A stretch of 21,853 bases of DNA from Mesostigma viride. Lineage: Eukaryota > Streptophyta > Mesostigmatophyceae > Mesostigmatales > Mesostigmataceae. The notes under the pieces were generated by a model. The model had not been told where the DNA came from, ran no database searches, and was given only the letters and a program-made list of their open reading frames with translations. Position numbers and translations under genes: made by a program. The stretch lies in NCBI GenBank assembly GCA_009746045.1, contig RPFO01001785.1, forward strand, positions 1 to 21,853. Direction: 5' to 3'. The stretch's first letter is position 1. Every line of letters begins with the position of its first letter. Of the stretch, positions 8,955 through 16,887 are shown one piece after another.

Positions 8955-8998
8955 TTGCGCAGGTGCGGGCGACATTTCTTTCCGCCGCCCCCCGGTGA
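8670..8998 (+). CDS. LINE ORF fragment 2: linker
   Basis: This frame is one base back from fragment 1. It carries less repetitive sequence with normal hydrophobic content (IVGVVGRATFSWAYCPLLL, then FLALVAQVRATFL) up to a TGA at 8996-8998. It meets fragment 3 at a run of six C (8988-8993), where adding one base would join the two. No domain was recognised. The boundary with fragment 1 is approximate, near a C run around 8670. Confidence 0.5.
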
Positions 8999-9564
8999 CG
9001 GCCTCGACTCTTTGGGGGTATGTCTTGGAAGGATATCACGCCGGCTGCCGGCTGCCGTGGCATCTCCCGGCCGCCCGGCAGGAAGAGCTGCTTTCCCTGG
9101 ACGAGCGGGTGGGTCAGGAGGTGGTCGAGTTCGTCACGGCGGTGGCTCGAGACGCACAGGTCTCGGTGCGGGCGGCCTACCTCGCGGGCGGCGCCGACCT
9201 GGGCCTCATGTCCCCGCGGCAGCTTCGCCTCTTCTTGGACGCCCAGGCCCCGCCTCCCGGCCCGGTTGCCAGTGGGGGCTTTCTCATCACCTCCCTCAGC
9301 CTGGCGCAGGCCGCCATGCTGCGTGTGGAGTTCGGGGCCCCCATCGCGGTTCAGGGCGGCCAGGCCATCTTGGTGGACTCGGCCGGGCGCGCCCAGCCCC
9401 TAACCGCGGGGACGCCTGTTTCTGCCTTCCTCCACGACATCCTGGAGTTGGCAGGCATCCCGCACGAATGGCACCCCGCGGCTGACCAACCGGTCGGCAT
9501 CCTCTCGCGCGCCCAGATTGCCGCTCTCCCGGGTTGCTGGGAGGCCGGCTGGGACCCGCCCCCC
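8989..9564 (+). CDS. LINE ORF fragment 3: linker between PHD and RING
   Basis: This frame continues fragment 2 after the C run, with well-behaved sequence (SLDERVGQEVVEFVTAVARD, AAYLAGGADLGLM, AFLHDILELAGIPHEWHP). The family is unknown; it may be a small helical domain. A stretch like GAPIAVQGGQAILVD has the alternating look of a beta structure. It switches to fragment 4 at a run of seven C (9559-9565), just before the RING finger. The open frame itself goes on to 10251, but that part shadows the RING segment. Confidence 0.6.
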
Positions 9565-10380
9565 CTCATGTCCGGTCCCTTCTGGAGGGGGACGACCCCG
9601 AGTCGGGCTCCTGTGCCATCTGCCTTGAGCCCTTCCGGCCGGGGGATGGCTTGTGTCGCCTGCCCGCGTGCGGCCACACATTCCATCAAGCGTGCATCGC
9701 GCGCAGCTTGCTCCACTCCGTGCCGCGCTGCCCGTTGTGCCGGGCTGTTGTGCCGCCCCCTGGGACTGCGCTTCCTCTCGGCCCGCCCCCGGTCTCGCTG
9801 GGTCCCCTGCCGGGTCCCCACCGGGCCCCGGGGCCAGCTGCCTCCCCGACCCCTCGGCCTCCGCCCCCGGCCTCGTTGCCGGGGCCTGGGGTGGTCGCGG
9901 GCGCGCTGGCGAGTCCCCCTGGGAGGGGCGCCGGCGTTCTCGATCCCCCTCCGCTGGGGGTCTCCCCGGTGGGCACTGCCTCCTCCGTGGCCCCGGCGGG
10001 CATGCCGGGCGCTGGTCGGGTCGTGGTGCGCGCGCCTGCCGGCCCGGCTGGGGAGACGCCGCAGGCCCCACGTCCTGCCTTTGCTGGCGCCGCTCCCCGC
10101 CACTCAGCGCCCGCCGACGGCCTTCACCGGTGTGCCGTGCTGCTTCCCACGGGGTCCCCGTGTGCGGGTGTGTTCCACAACCGTAACCTCCTCTGCCAGC
10201 ACCTTCGCGCTGTGCACCCCGATCTCGGCGCGGCGGATCTGCAGGCCATGAGCTGTTACCGGTGCCCGGAAGCTCACTGCCAGCGGGTGTACTCCATTCA
10301 CGGGCGCGCTCAGCACGCGCGCGCCTGTGTTGCTCAACGGCCCCTCAACCGGCCAGCAGTCCCGGCCCCCTCCCCCCTCC
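9560..10380 (+). CDS. LINE ORF fragment 4: RING-H2 finger and two C2H2-like fingers
   Basis: The RING-H2 pattern is complete: CAIC, then C (GLCRLPACGHTFHQAC gives C-x-H-x2-H-x2-C), then CPLC, about 9612-9745. RING fingers recruit E2 enzymes, so ubiquitin-ligase activity is possible. A long Pro-rich linker follows. Two zinc-finger-like motifs come next: HRCAVLLPTGSPC with HLRAVH (about 10125-10215), and YRCPEAHC with H and H in IHGRAQHARAC (about 10258-10330). N-terminal C2H2 fingers are common in RLE LINEs such as R2 and NeSL and help DNA binding. The open frame continues to 10493 but loses sense after C runs at 10366-10381, where the RT frame takes over. Confidence 0.78.
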
Positions 10381-11175
10381 CGCCTCGGCTCCCACCGGCT
10401 CCCAGCCCCCGCCGCCCGACTACTCGGCCAGTTGGCGTTGGCTTGACACGGTTCCCTGGGATGCATGCGCCATCAACCCGACGTCTACCCTGACCGACCT
10501 CCCCCACCGCGCGCGTAGCCTTTTCGCGCAATGTGCAATCGTTTCTCTCCGGCGCATGCACGCCGCTCCGGACGACCCGCTGGGCTTTAAACTGCACATG
10601 GTGACCCCCCGCCTGCTCCTCACCCCTCTCGGGCGTGGTGTGCGCGGCCTCCAGGGTGCGGTTATTGCCCGTTGCCGACGCTTTCTGCAGGGGGACTGGG
10701 AGGGGCTGTTTGGCGTGCCGCCCCCGCGCACGGCCCGGCTGTCGGGGGAGGTCAACTTCGAGCGGGTGGCCGCCGACGTCATCCGCCTCGTCCGCGAGGG
10801 GCAGCTCAGCCGGGCCATGACCCGCTTGGAAATGGCCAAGCTCGCCCCCGCCAATGCGGCTACCCTGGCGGCCTTGGAGGCTCTTCACCCTGCGGAGCCC
10901 GGATTCCAGCTGCCCGTGCCGGACCCCCTGCCGGCCCCCCTCCGGCTGGACCGCGACTGCTTCCTGGAGGTGATGCGTGCGGTCCCGCGGGCTTCCTCTA
11001 CCGGGCCGTCGGGCTGGCGCTACGAGCACTTGGAGGTCCTGGTGGGGCATGGGGGCGAGGACATTCTCTTTGACACCCTCATTGACCTGGCGGCTGGTCG
11101 CGTTCCTCCCGCTGCGCGCGAGTGGTTAGCGGGCGCTCGCCTCCTCGCTCTGCTCAAGGGTGTCTTGCCCCCCCC
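10372..11175 (+). CDS. LINE ORF fragment 5: pre-RT and RT finger part
   Basis: This part includes DYSASWRWLDTVPW, a region common before the RT in RLE LINEs, and further down SSTGPSGWRYEHLEVL, which matches the conserved S-x-GPSG(W/Y)RxEHL block at the start of the RT (motif 0/1, about 10995-11040). The stretch VFREGQ-like VREGQLSRAM, with LAPANAATLAALEALHP, is the usual thumb-free N-terminal extension. It meets fragment 6 at a run of eight C (11168-11175), where one added base joins LLKGVLPP to PEGKVRPI. Confidence 0.8.
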
Positions 11176-13332
11176 GAGGGCAAGGTGCGCCCGATCGCCT
11201 GCGGTGAGGTGCTCCGCAAGCTCGTGGGCAAAGTGATCTGCCGCCAAAAGGCGCCCGAGCTCCGTGCCTTTTTCTGCCCGCCCCTCGCAGCGGGTGAGAC
11301 CTCGGTGGCGGCCCAGCTGGGGGTGACGACTCCAGGCGGGGCGGATATCCTCATCCATTCGGTGCAGGCCTACCTCGAGGCCCACCCCACCCACGCTGTC
11401 GTCAAGGTCGACTGCCACAACGCGTTCAACAGTCTGTCCCGCGCCAGCATGTTTGCGGCCGTCATGGAGTCCTTCGAGGACTTGTACGCTTGGACAGCCG
11501 TGTGCTACGGCCAGCCCGGCCAACTGGTTCACATCATGGAGGACGGCACTCGCGGCGGCCTGCTGTCGCGGTCGGGCACCCAGCAAGGGGACCCCCTGGG
11601 ACCCCTGTACTTTGCCGCCCCCCTCCAGGGTTGCCTCCAAGCGGTCCATGCTGCCCACCCGGCGGTCGCTATTCAGGCCTACTTGGATGATATCTACCTT
11701 CTGGGCCCTGTGCCGGACACCACCGCGGCTCTGCTGGCACTGCAGACCGCGGTGGCCGACATCAACCTCCAGTTGACCCTTGCCAAGTGCGCGGTGTACT
11801 CGCCCCAAGGTGATTGCTCCGGCTTTCCGCCCCAGCTCTTGGGCCGGGACGAGCGCCTCCATGGGTTGGATGTCCTCGGCGTTCCGGTTGGCGACCCCGC
11901 GTTTGTCATCGATGCTCTGCGGGCCGCCCTCGAGGCACGCACTGAGGTACTGCCCTTGATTGCGCGCCTTCATGATTCGCAGACCAAGGGTCTGCTTCTG
12001 TGGTTTTGCGCTCACCCTCGCGTCGTTCACTGGCTCCGGGGCGCTCTTCCGTCTCAGGTCCGGCTGGCCGCCGAGGGCCACGACGAACGCATCCAGTCGG
12101 CCTTGGCGCAGCTGGTCCCGGGCCCCGACCTCCCGCCACATGCTATTCGCATTGCCTCCCTGCCTGCACGGATGGGTGGCTGCGGTCTGACTCGTGCCGC
12201 CCGGCTGGCCCCAGCAGCCTTTTTGGGCTCCGTCGCTCAGTCGTGGGCGGAAAGCTGCCGGCTCCTGCCCCTTTTGGCAACGGCAGCGCCTGACCTCCTG
12301 GACCCCAGCAGCCCTTTGCCCTTCGTCACCGCCATCCAGGAGGCCTATGCTGAGATCCAGCAGGCCTGTTCTCCCGTCCGTGCCGCTCAGGCGGTACAGC
12401 GCCACCTCCCTCGCGGCACTCCCTCGGTCGCCTCCGTTCAATCTCCCGCCGCATTCCCTGCTCGCGTCATCGATAAACACCAGAAAACCTACGCGGGTAT
12501 TCTGCACACGGCTGATTGGATTGCTCTTTTCGCGGACCTCAACGCCCAGGGACGTGCGTGGCTGTTCTCGCTTTCCTTGCGGAGTGTGGGCTCGGCGTAC
12601 CTTCGTGCTCTTCCCATGGCCCCCCCATTCGCCTTGGCTCCCAGCCACTACTCGGTGGCGCTCCGGCACCAGCTATTTGCCCCGCAGCCTCTTGTTCCGG
12701 CCGGGCGGCCTTGTGGTAGCTGTGGGCAGCCGCTGGATCCCACGGGGACTCACTACCTTGCCTGCATGGGGGGCCAACAGAATCAGAATTGGTATTTGTA
12801 TTTGCACACTGTCCTCCTGACGGTGGTGCTCGCCATGATTCGGTCGGTTTTCCCCCACGCGAACATCCGGTCCGAGGATGCGGATGGCGCTGCCTTCTAT
12901 TCCCCCAACCACCGGCCTGACATCGTGGTGCTGGACTTTGAGGGGGGTGGCCGGCATCTGCTTATTGACGTTTCGGTGGCGCGGCCCTTGGCTCTTAGCC
13001 ACGTGGCTGGGGCCTCCCTCACGGCAGGTTACACGGCGGACCGGGCGGAGCGGGCCAAGCTCCTGGCCTACGGCGACGTCGGGCACCATCGTGTGGTGCC
13101 CTTTGTCCTGGAGGAGTTTGGGGCCATGGGGCCCCTGACCTCCGCCTTCTTCAAGGAGTGTTGCCGGCTCCGGGAGGACCGGCTGGACCTGGAGGGCCAG
13201 CGGGCCCCATGGTCGGCGCGGACCTGGACGTCATATTGGCGTCAGCGCCTGTCGGTGGCGCTGACTCGGGCCATGGCTGACATCATGCTCCGCCGTACGC
13301 GGGCTGATTTTGCGGTGCAGCAGGGCTATTAG
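11122..13332 (+). CDS. LINE ORF fragment 6: reverse transcriptase and restriction-like endonuclease
   Basis: True coding begins at about 11168. RT motifs in order: GKVRPIACGEVLRKLVGKVI; motif A VVKVDCHNAFNSLSR with the catalytic Asp at 11410-11412; motif B SRSGTQQGDPLGPLYF; motif C AYLDD at about 11677-11691. Thumb-like sequence follows. The C-terminal endonuclease has the CCHC knuckle (CGSC, GTHYLAC, about 12715-12770). The nuclease core is RPDIVV with Asp at 12919-12921, a second Asp in LLIDVSV at 12967-12969, and AKLLAY as the KxxxY motif. All catalytic positions are present. The stop is TAG at 13330-13332. This architecture is known from R2, NeSL and other RLE LINEs, which nick target DNA and prime cDNA from it. 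Confidence 0.93.
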   Translation: MVSGRSPPRSAQGCLAPPEGKVRPIACGEVLRKLVGKVICRQKAPELRAFFCPPLAAGETSVAAQLGVTTPGGADILIHSVQAYLEAHPTHAVVKVDCHNAFNSLSRASMFAAVMESFEDLYAWTAVCYGQPGQLVHIMEDGTRGGLLSRSGTQQGDPLGPLYFAAPLQGCLQAVHAAHPAVAIQAYLDDIYLLGPVPDTTAALLALQTAVADINLQLTLAKCAVYSPQGDCSGFPPQLLGRDERLHGLDVLGVPVGDPAFVIDALRAALEARTEVLPLIARLHDSQTKGLLLWFCAHPRVVHWLRGALPSQVRLAAEGHDERIQSALAQLVPGPDLPPHAIRIASLPARMGGCGLTRAARLAPAAFLGSVAQSWAESCRLLPLLATAAPDLLDPSSPLPFVTAIQEAYAEIQQACSPVRAAQAVQRHLPRGTPSVASVQSPAAFPARVIDKHQKTYAGILHTADWIALFADLNAQGRAWLFSLSLRSVGSAYLRALPMAPPFALAPSHYSVALRHQLFAPQPLVPAGRPCGSCGQPLDPTGTHYLACMGGQQNQNWYLYLHTVLLTVVLAMIRSVFPHANIRSEDADGAAFYSPNHRPDIVVLDFEGGGRHLLIDVSVARPLALSHVAGASLTAGYTADRAERAKLLAYGDVGHHRVVPFVLEEFGAMGPLTSAFFKECCRLREDRLDLEGQRAPWSARTWTSYWRQRLSVALTRAMADIMLRRTRADFAVQQGY

Positions 13333-13469
13333 GTTCCTCCCGTTAGGCGTTTCCATTGGTCTTATCGTAGTATAGAGCTTTGACATGGCTCTGTATATAG
13401 GTTTATAGCTGGGCGTTTGCTTTGGTTTGAGTGATTTCACTCTGCTGTAAGTAATTATATTTATAATAT
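13333..13469 (+). other. LINE 3' UTR with terminal hairpin
   Basis: These 137 bases lead to the gag junction. GAGTGATTTCACTC (13429-13442) is a perfect stem with a four-base ATTT loop (or a two-base loop at full pairing). It sits 27 bases from the end, a plausible RT recognition element. The tail (ATTATATTTATAATATT) is AT-rich without poly(A). Confidence 0.6.
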
Positions 13470-13472
13470 TAG

Positions 13473-13872
13473 CCTTACCCCCGAGGAGGAGAACTCCTAT
13501 GTAGAAGAATTAGATATCTGTGTGACTGACCTTTCAGCTCTGGATGTCTCTCATATCACCTGCTATCATTGTAAGGAAGTAGGTCATCTTAAACGTGAGT
13601 GCCCCAAGTTCCTTTCGGGTGCTCCCCCTCATCCCGACGCTCGCCCTCCTCGTACCCCTCAGCGTGCTCCTATTCGTCCCACTTCAGGACGCATTCCTTC
13701 AGCTACCCCTAGTAGGCTGAATGCTGTGCAGACAGGATCCCCAGGGTTCCCCTATGATAATCAGGCTCCCGCACCCTCTTCAATCCCTCGTGACCCTCCA
13801 GCAGTGGCTTTTCCGCCAGGGTCTTCTTCGGGGTTAGTTCCTATGGATTTGGGGGGGGAGGGGGAACAGTAG
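13473..13872 (+). pseudogene. gag: gag, nucleocapsid part (resumes after the LINE)
   Basis: The frame continues from gag left of the LINE (RIN | SLTPEEENSYVEELD). It contains one CCHC knuckle, CYHCKEVGHLKREC (C-x2-C-x4-H-x4-C) at 13561-13602, for RNA packaging. A Pro-rich tail follows, ending DLGGEGEQ and TAG at 13870-13872. The last codons coincide with the purine tract TGGGGGGGGAGG. Gag and pol appear to be separate frames with about 50-190 bases between them. Confidence 0.85.
13850..13864 (+). promoter_or_regulatory. Purine tract identical to the 3' PPT (gag end)
   Basis: T followed by G8-A-G5. The first twelve bases (TGGGGGGGGAGG) equal those at 16319-16330 and at the 3' polypurine tract (20745-20756). 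It may prime plus-strand DNA internally, as central PPTs do in lentiviruses and Ty1. Confidence 0.4.
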
Positions 13873-13924
13873 GCCTGTCAGCCGGGGGTAACCTGGACAG
13901 GTCCTTAGATAGTACCCCAGATAA

Positions 13925-14064
13925 AATTTTTGCCTGCCTGTTTTTATAACCTCTGTAGGAGCTGAATCTTCCCTACCACTACGTGTGCGTCCTCTTATGT
14001 TCTTGAATGGTGGTTTAACCGTCCCTCACACTGTTGTAGACCCTTCCTGCATGCTGATGAACTC
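13925..14064 (+). pseudogene. pol: pol start, frame-shifted N-terminal piece
   Basis: This frame, open from 13925 to TGA at 14066, reads PVFITSVGAESSLPLRVRP and then MFLNGGLTVPHTVVD. That is the usual sequence before the aspartic protease of gypsy elements. The protease itself continues one frame back from about 14041, so one base is missing here or pol starts differently. Between the gag stop at 13872 and 13925 I see no feature beyond stops in the other frames. Confidence 0.55.
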
Positions 14065-16887
14065 TTGAATGTCTCTGTGTTGGTAGATAGCGGTGCGGCT
14101 AGCTCCTTTGTGAGCGAGGCCCTAGTTAGGCGTTTAGGACTAGTCCCTACCCCTCACACCAAACCCGTCACTGTTCATTATGCTGATGGTCGCACCAGTC
14201 ATTCCCCGGGTACGGTGTCCCTTCCCATGGTTATACAAGGACGTACTGTCAACCTGACGGCCACTATAGGCCCTATCACTACCGCTGATGTATTACTAGG
14301 ATTAGATTGGCACCAGGATAATAAGATTACTATTAATTATGATACCATGGTCATTTGGTTTCCAGATAGCTCTTACTGGGTACCAGAACGTCATTATAGA
14401 TTAGAAAATTTATCCTTGGTAGATATTACTCCTCCTACACCTGTTGATCCTCCTGTGAGACCTATACCTGAAGTATTAATGTCCAATGACGAATTGAGAT
14501 CTGAACTAAAGGAATATGGATACCTATTATGTATGTTCCTTCAGTTAGAAGTACAGGAGATACCTATCACTAATAATAGTGTGGATATAGATGTAAATAC
14601 AGTGGATACAATAGGAGTGGGATTTACTGAAAATGAAATAGTAAGATACATGGCTGTGATAGATTCCTCAAAAGTATTTGAAGAAAAGACTCCTTCTTAT
14701 CCTCCTCCTCGTTCTGTTTTACACCGTGTAGTTATCAAGGACGGTGCAGTTCCTACGCACTCTCCGATGTATAGAATGGGCCCTACAGAATTAAAGGAAC
14801 TAAAACAGATTTTAGTGTCATTATTAGAAGCAGGATTGATAGAGCCTAGTAACTCCCCCTACTCAGCTGGTGTCCTGTTAGTTCCTAAGCCAAATGGCAA
14901 GTTTCGCCTAGTTACTGATTATAGGAAGTTGAATGATATTACTGTGAAGTCTAAATACCCTCTACCTCGTATTGATGATATATTTAATAAGGTTAAAGGT
15001 TCCACTTGTTTCACAGTACTGGATTGTGCGGATGGTTTTTGGCAGTTGCGGATAGCTCCTGAGGATTGCCATAAAACCGCCTTTGCTACCCCTTTTGGTC
15101 ATTACCAGTTTAGAGTAGCGGCTATGGGACTCTGTAACTCGCCTGCCTCTTTTCAAATGTTAATGAATGAAGTGCTTAGACCTGTTATGGGAAATTCTCA
15201 CCTTCCTCAGGTGTCCTCTGATCTAAAGGATCCTTCCTTCTCCTCTGTTTCTTTATCTGAGCATGACCGTTCTTGTGCTCAAGCTTACTTAGATGATATT
15301 CTTATTTACTCTCCTGATTTTGAAACGCACCTACGTGATTTAAAGAAAGTATTAGAAATAATGGCTGAAAATTCTTTGTGGGCGCGCCGTGCTAAAGTGC
15401 GTTCGGGTAGGAGTGTCCCATTTTTAGGGCACGTTCTGTCAGATGCCGGGGTCGCTACCGACCCGGATAAAACTAAGTCAATTCAGGAATGGCCTACTCC
15501 TACCGACGTTAAAGGTGTACGTAGTTTCCTAGGAATTGCTTCTTACTATAGGCGTTTTATCCCGCGTTTCGCAACTATAGCAGCCCCTATTAATCATTTA
15601 TTAAAGAAGGATATCCCCTTTGTTTGGAGTAGTGAATGTCAGTCGGCTTTTCAGTGCCTAAAATCCCTACTCCTTTCCCCTCCTGTACTCATCCTACCGG
15701 ATACTACTAAACCCTTTGTTGTGGCTACAGATGCTAGTAAAGTAGCTATAGGTGGTGTCCTTCTCCAGGATCAGGGTCAGGGCTTACAGCCAATTGAGTA
15801 TATCTCTAGGACAATGCTCCCTGCGGAGCGTAACTATCCCGTACACCAGCAGGAACTCTTAGCTGTGGTGTATTGTTGCCACGCGTGGCAGCACTTCCTT
15901 AAAGGTGCTCAATTTGATGTCTGCCTGAATGAACCCTGTGAGCTAGATCCTTATAGGTTAGTTATCCAAACGGATCATCGTCCCCTTACCCATCTTCTCT
16001 CCCAACCCAACCTTACCCCTCGGCAAGCGCGCTGGATGGAATTTTTAGCACAGTTTTCCCCTTTTAAACTTCAGTATGTCAAGGGTGTAGATAACATAGT
16101 ACCAGATGCACTCTCTCGTCGTGCAGACTATTCCTTCTTCGAGGACCTTGATGTTCTCAATACTACTCTAGTTCCTACTACTATGGGTGTAACCCCTTAT
16201 GGTGAACTACCTGATGATGAATCCTATGCCTACCTCTTTCATACAGCTGTTCGCATGCCTGATCTCCTTTCTCACGTAGGACTCTCTCTCCCGTGTGAGG
16301 CCCTTCCCGTGGCCTCGGTGGGGGGGGAGGGGAAAAATAAAATTTCTATACCGCTTAGCCATATAGCGACTAGGTCAGGAAAGTCTTATGAAAACGTAGT
16401 CCCTCTAGGACCTCCCCTTCTCTTTGGCAAGGCGGTAGGAGATCTCTTTAAACCTGTTCTGGATACTTCTGTAGCGATGCCTACCTCTGATCTTGAACGC
16501 CTTATTAGTAGATTTACGGCCACTGAGCCGGAAGCATTAGCTGCCATTGCTGCACATCCCCAACAATTAGGCAAGCACCCTTGTAAATTTGTAGGTGGGT
16601 TTTTATATGTGCAGATAGCAGATTCTCCCCCTCAATGGCGCCTGTATGTCCCTCCTATCTGTCGCTCCTCCTTGCTCTTTGAGTTGCATGACTTAGCTGC
16701 TCATCAGGGTGGTAAACGGGTACGGGACCTAGTAGCCCGCTCTTATTACTGGCCTTCCCTTTATAAGGATGTAGATGAGTATGTTAGAACTTGTCAATCT
16801 TGCCAGGAAATGAAACCCAATAATGTAGGACAGATAGCAGAACCTAGGACCTTGCCTGACCCATCATGCCTTGGGATTCTATCATGA
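14065..16887 (+). CDS. pol: pol: protease, reverse transcriptase, RNase H, integrase zinc domain
   Basis: The frame is open upstream of 14065, so this start is nominal. Aspartic protease: LVDSGAASSFV (residues about 6-16) and LLGLDWH (77-83). RT: LIEPSNSPYSAGVLLVPK, VTDYRKLN, VLDCADGFWQL with catalytic Asp about 320, FRVAAMGLCNSPASFQ, and YLDD at about 408-411. RNase H: ATDAS (D556), QQELLAV (E597), TDHRPL (D637) and PDALSRR (D681). The integrase HHCC zinc domain is about H876/H881 and C911/C914 (HDLAAHQGG ... CQSCQ). Two oddities are an extra stretch of about 26 residues between MNEVLRP and YLDD, and about 180 residues between RNase H and the HHCC motif. The frame breaks at about 16860, and the integrase core continues one frame back. 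Confidence 0.93.
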   Translation: MNVSVLVDSGAASSFVSEALVRRLGLVPTPHTKPVTVHYADGRTSHSPGTVSLPMVIQGRTVNLTATIGPITTADVLLGLDWHQDNKITINYDTMVIWFPDSSYWVPERHYRLENLSLVDITPPTPVDPPVRPIPEVLMSNDELRSELKEYGYLLCMFLQLEVQEIPITNNSVDIDVNTVDTIGVGFTENEIVRYMAVIDSSKVFEEKTPSYPPPRSVLHRVVIKDGAVPTHSPMYRMGPTELKELKQILVSLLEAGLIEPSNSPYSAGVLLVPKPNGKFRLVTDYRKLNDITVKSKYPLPRIDDIFNKVKGSTCFTVLDCADGFWQLRIAPEDCHKTAFATPFGHYQFRVAAMGLCNSPASFQMLMNEVLRPVMGNSHLPQVSSDLKDPSFSSVSLSEHDRSCAQAYLDDILIYSPDFETHLRDLKKVLEIMAENSLWARRAKVRSGRSVPFLGHVLSDAGVATDPDKTKSIQEWPTPTDVKGVRSFLGIASYYRRFIPRFATIAAPINHLLKKDIPFVWSSECQSAFQCLKSLLLSPPVLILPDTTKPFVVATDASKVAIGGVLLQDQGQGLQPIEYISRTMLPAERNYPVHQQELLAVVYCCHAWQHFLKGAQFDVCLNEPCELDPYRLVIQTDHRPLTHLLSQPNLTPRQARWMEFLAQFSPFKLQYVKGVDNIVPDALSRRADYSFFEDLDVLNTTLVPTTMGVTPYGELPDDESYAYLFHTAVRMPDLLSHVGLSLPCEALPVASVGGEGKNKISIPLSHIATRSGKSYENVVPLGPPLLFGKAVGDLFKPVLDTSVAMPTSDLERLISRFTATEPEALAAIAAHPQQLGKHPCKFVGGFLYVQIADSPPQWRLYVPPICRSSLLFELHDLAAHQGGKRVRDLVARSYYWPSLYKDVDEYVRTCQSCQEMKPNNVGQIAEPRTLPDPSCLGILS
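16319..16337 (+). promoter_or_regulatory. Central purine tract in pol
   Basis: T-G8-A-G4-A5 lies between the RNase H and integrase regions. The first twelve bases are identical to the 3' PPT. It encodes GGEGKN. Internal PPTs near integrase prime plus-strand synthesis in lentiviruses and in Ty1; that role is inferred here. Confidence 0.45.

Larger units (their letters stand above)
3402..13469 (+). mobile_element. Non-LTR retrotransposon (RLE-type LINE) with 170-bp monomer array
   Basis: This element splits gag. Left of it the gag frame ends at ...CGT ATT AAT AG, and right of it the frame resumes with AG CCT TAC CCC CGA; TAG at 3399-3401 and 13470-13472 may be a 3-bp target duplication. It contains a tandem array, GC-rich hairpins, one long broken frame with PHD, RING, C2H2, RT and restriction-like endonuclease domains, and a 138-bp 3' UTR ending in AT-rich sequence rather than poly(A). 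RLE LINEs integrate by target-primed reverse transcription and many are site-preferring. The coding part is much more GC-rich than the surrounding gypsy gag-pol. Edges are exact to within a few bases. Confidence 0.9.

Noticed and set aside
8401-9063. Long minus-strand frames opposite the LINE N-terminal region
   Set aside because: They are Gly/Arg/Pro-rich translations of GC-rich sequence with no domain pattern, while the plus strand has clear zinc fingers.
11020-12669. 549-residue minus-strand open frame opposite the RT
   Set aside because: The plus strand has full RT motifs here; the opposite frame is open only because of codon bias.
13470-13472. Long target duplication around the LINE
   Set aside because: Only TAG matches exactly; longer alignments (ATTAATAG against AATATTAG) need mismatches.
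14962-15156. Minus-strand ORF inside RT
   Set aside because: Shadow of the pol frame.
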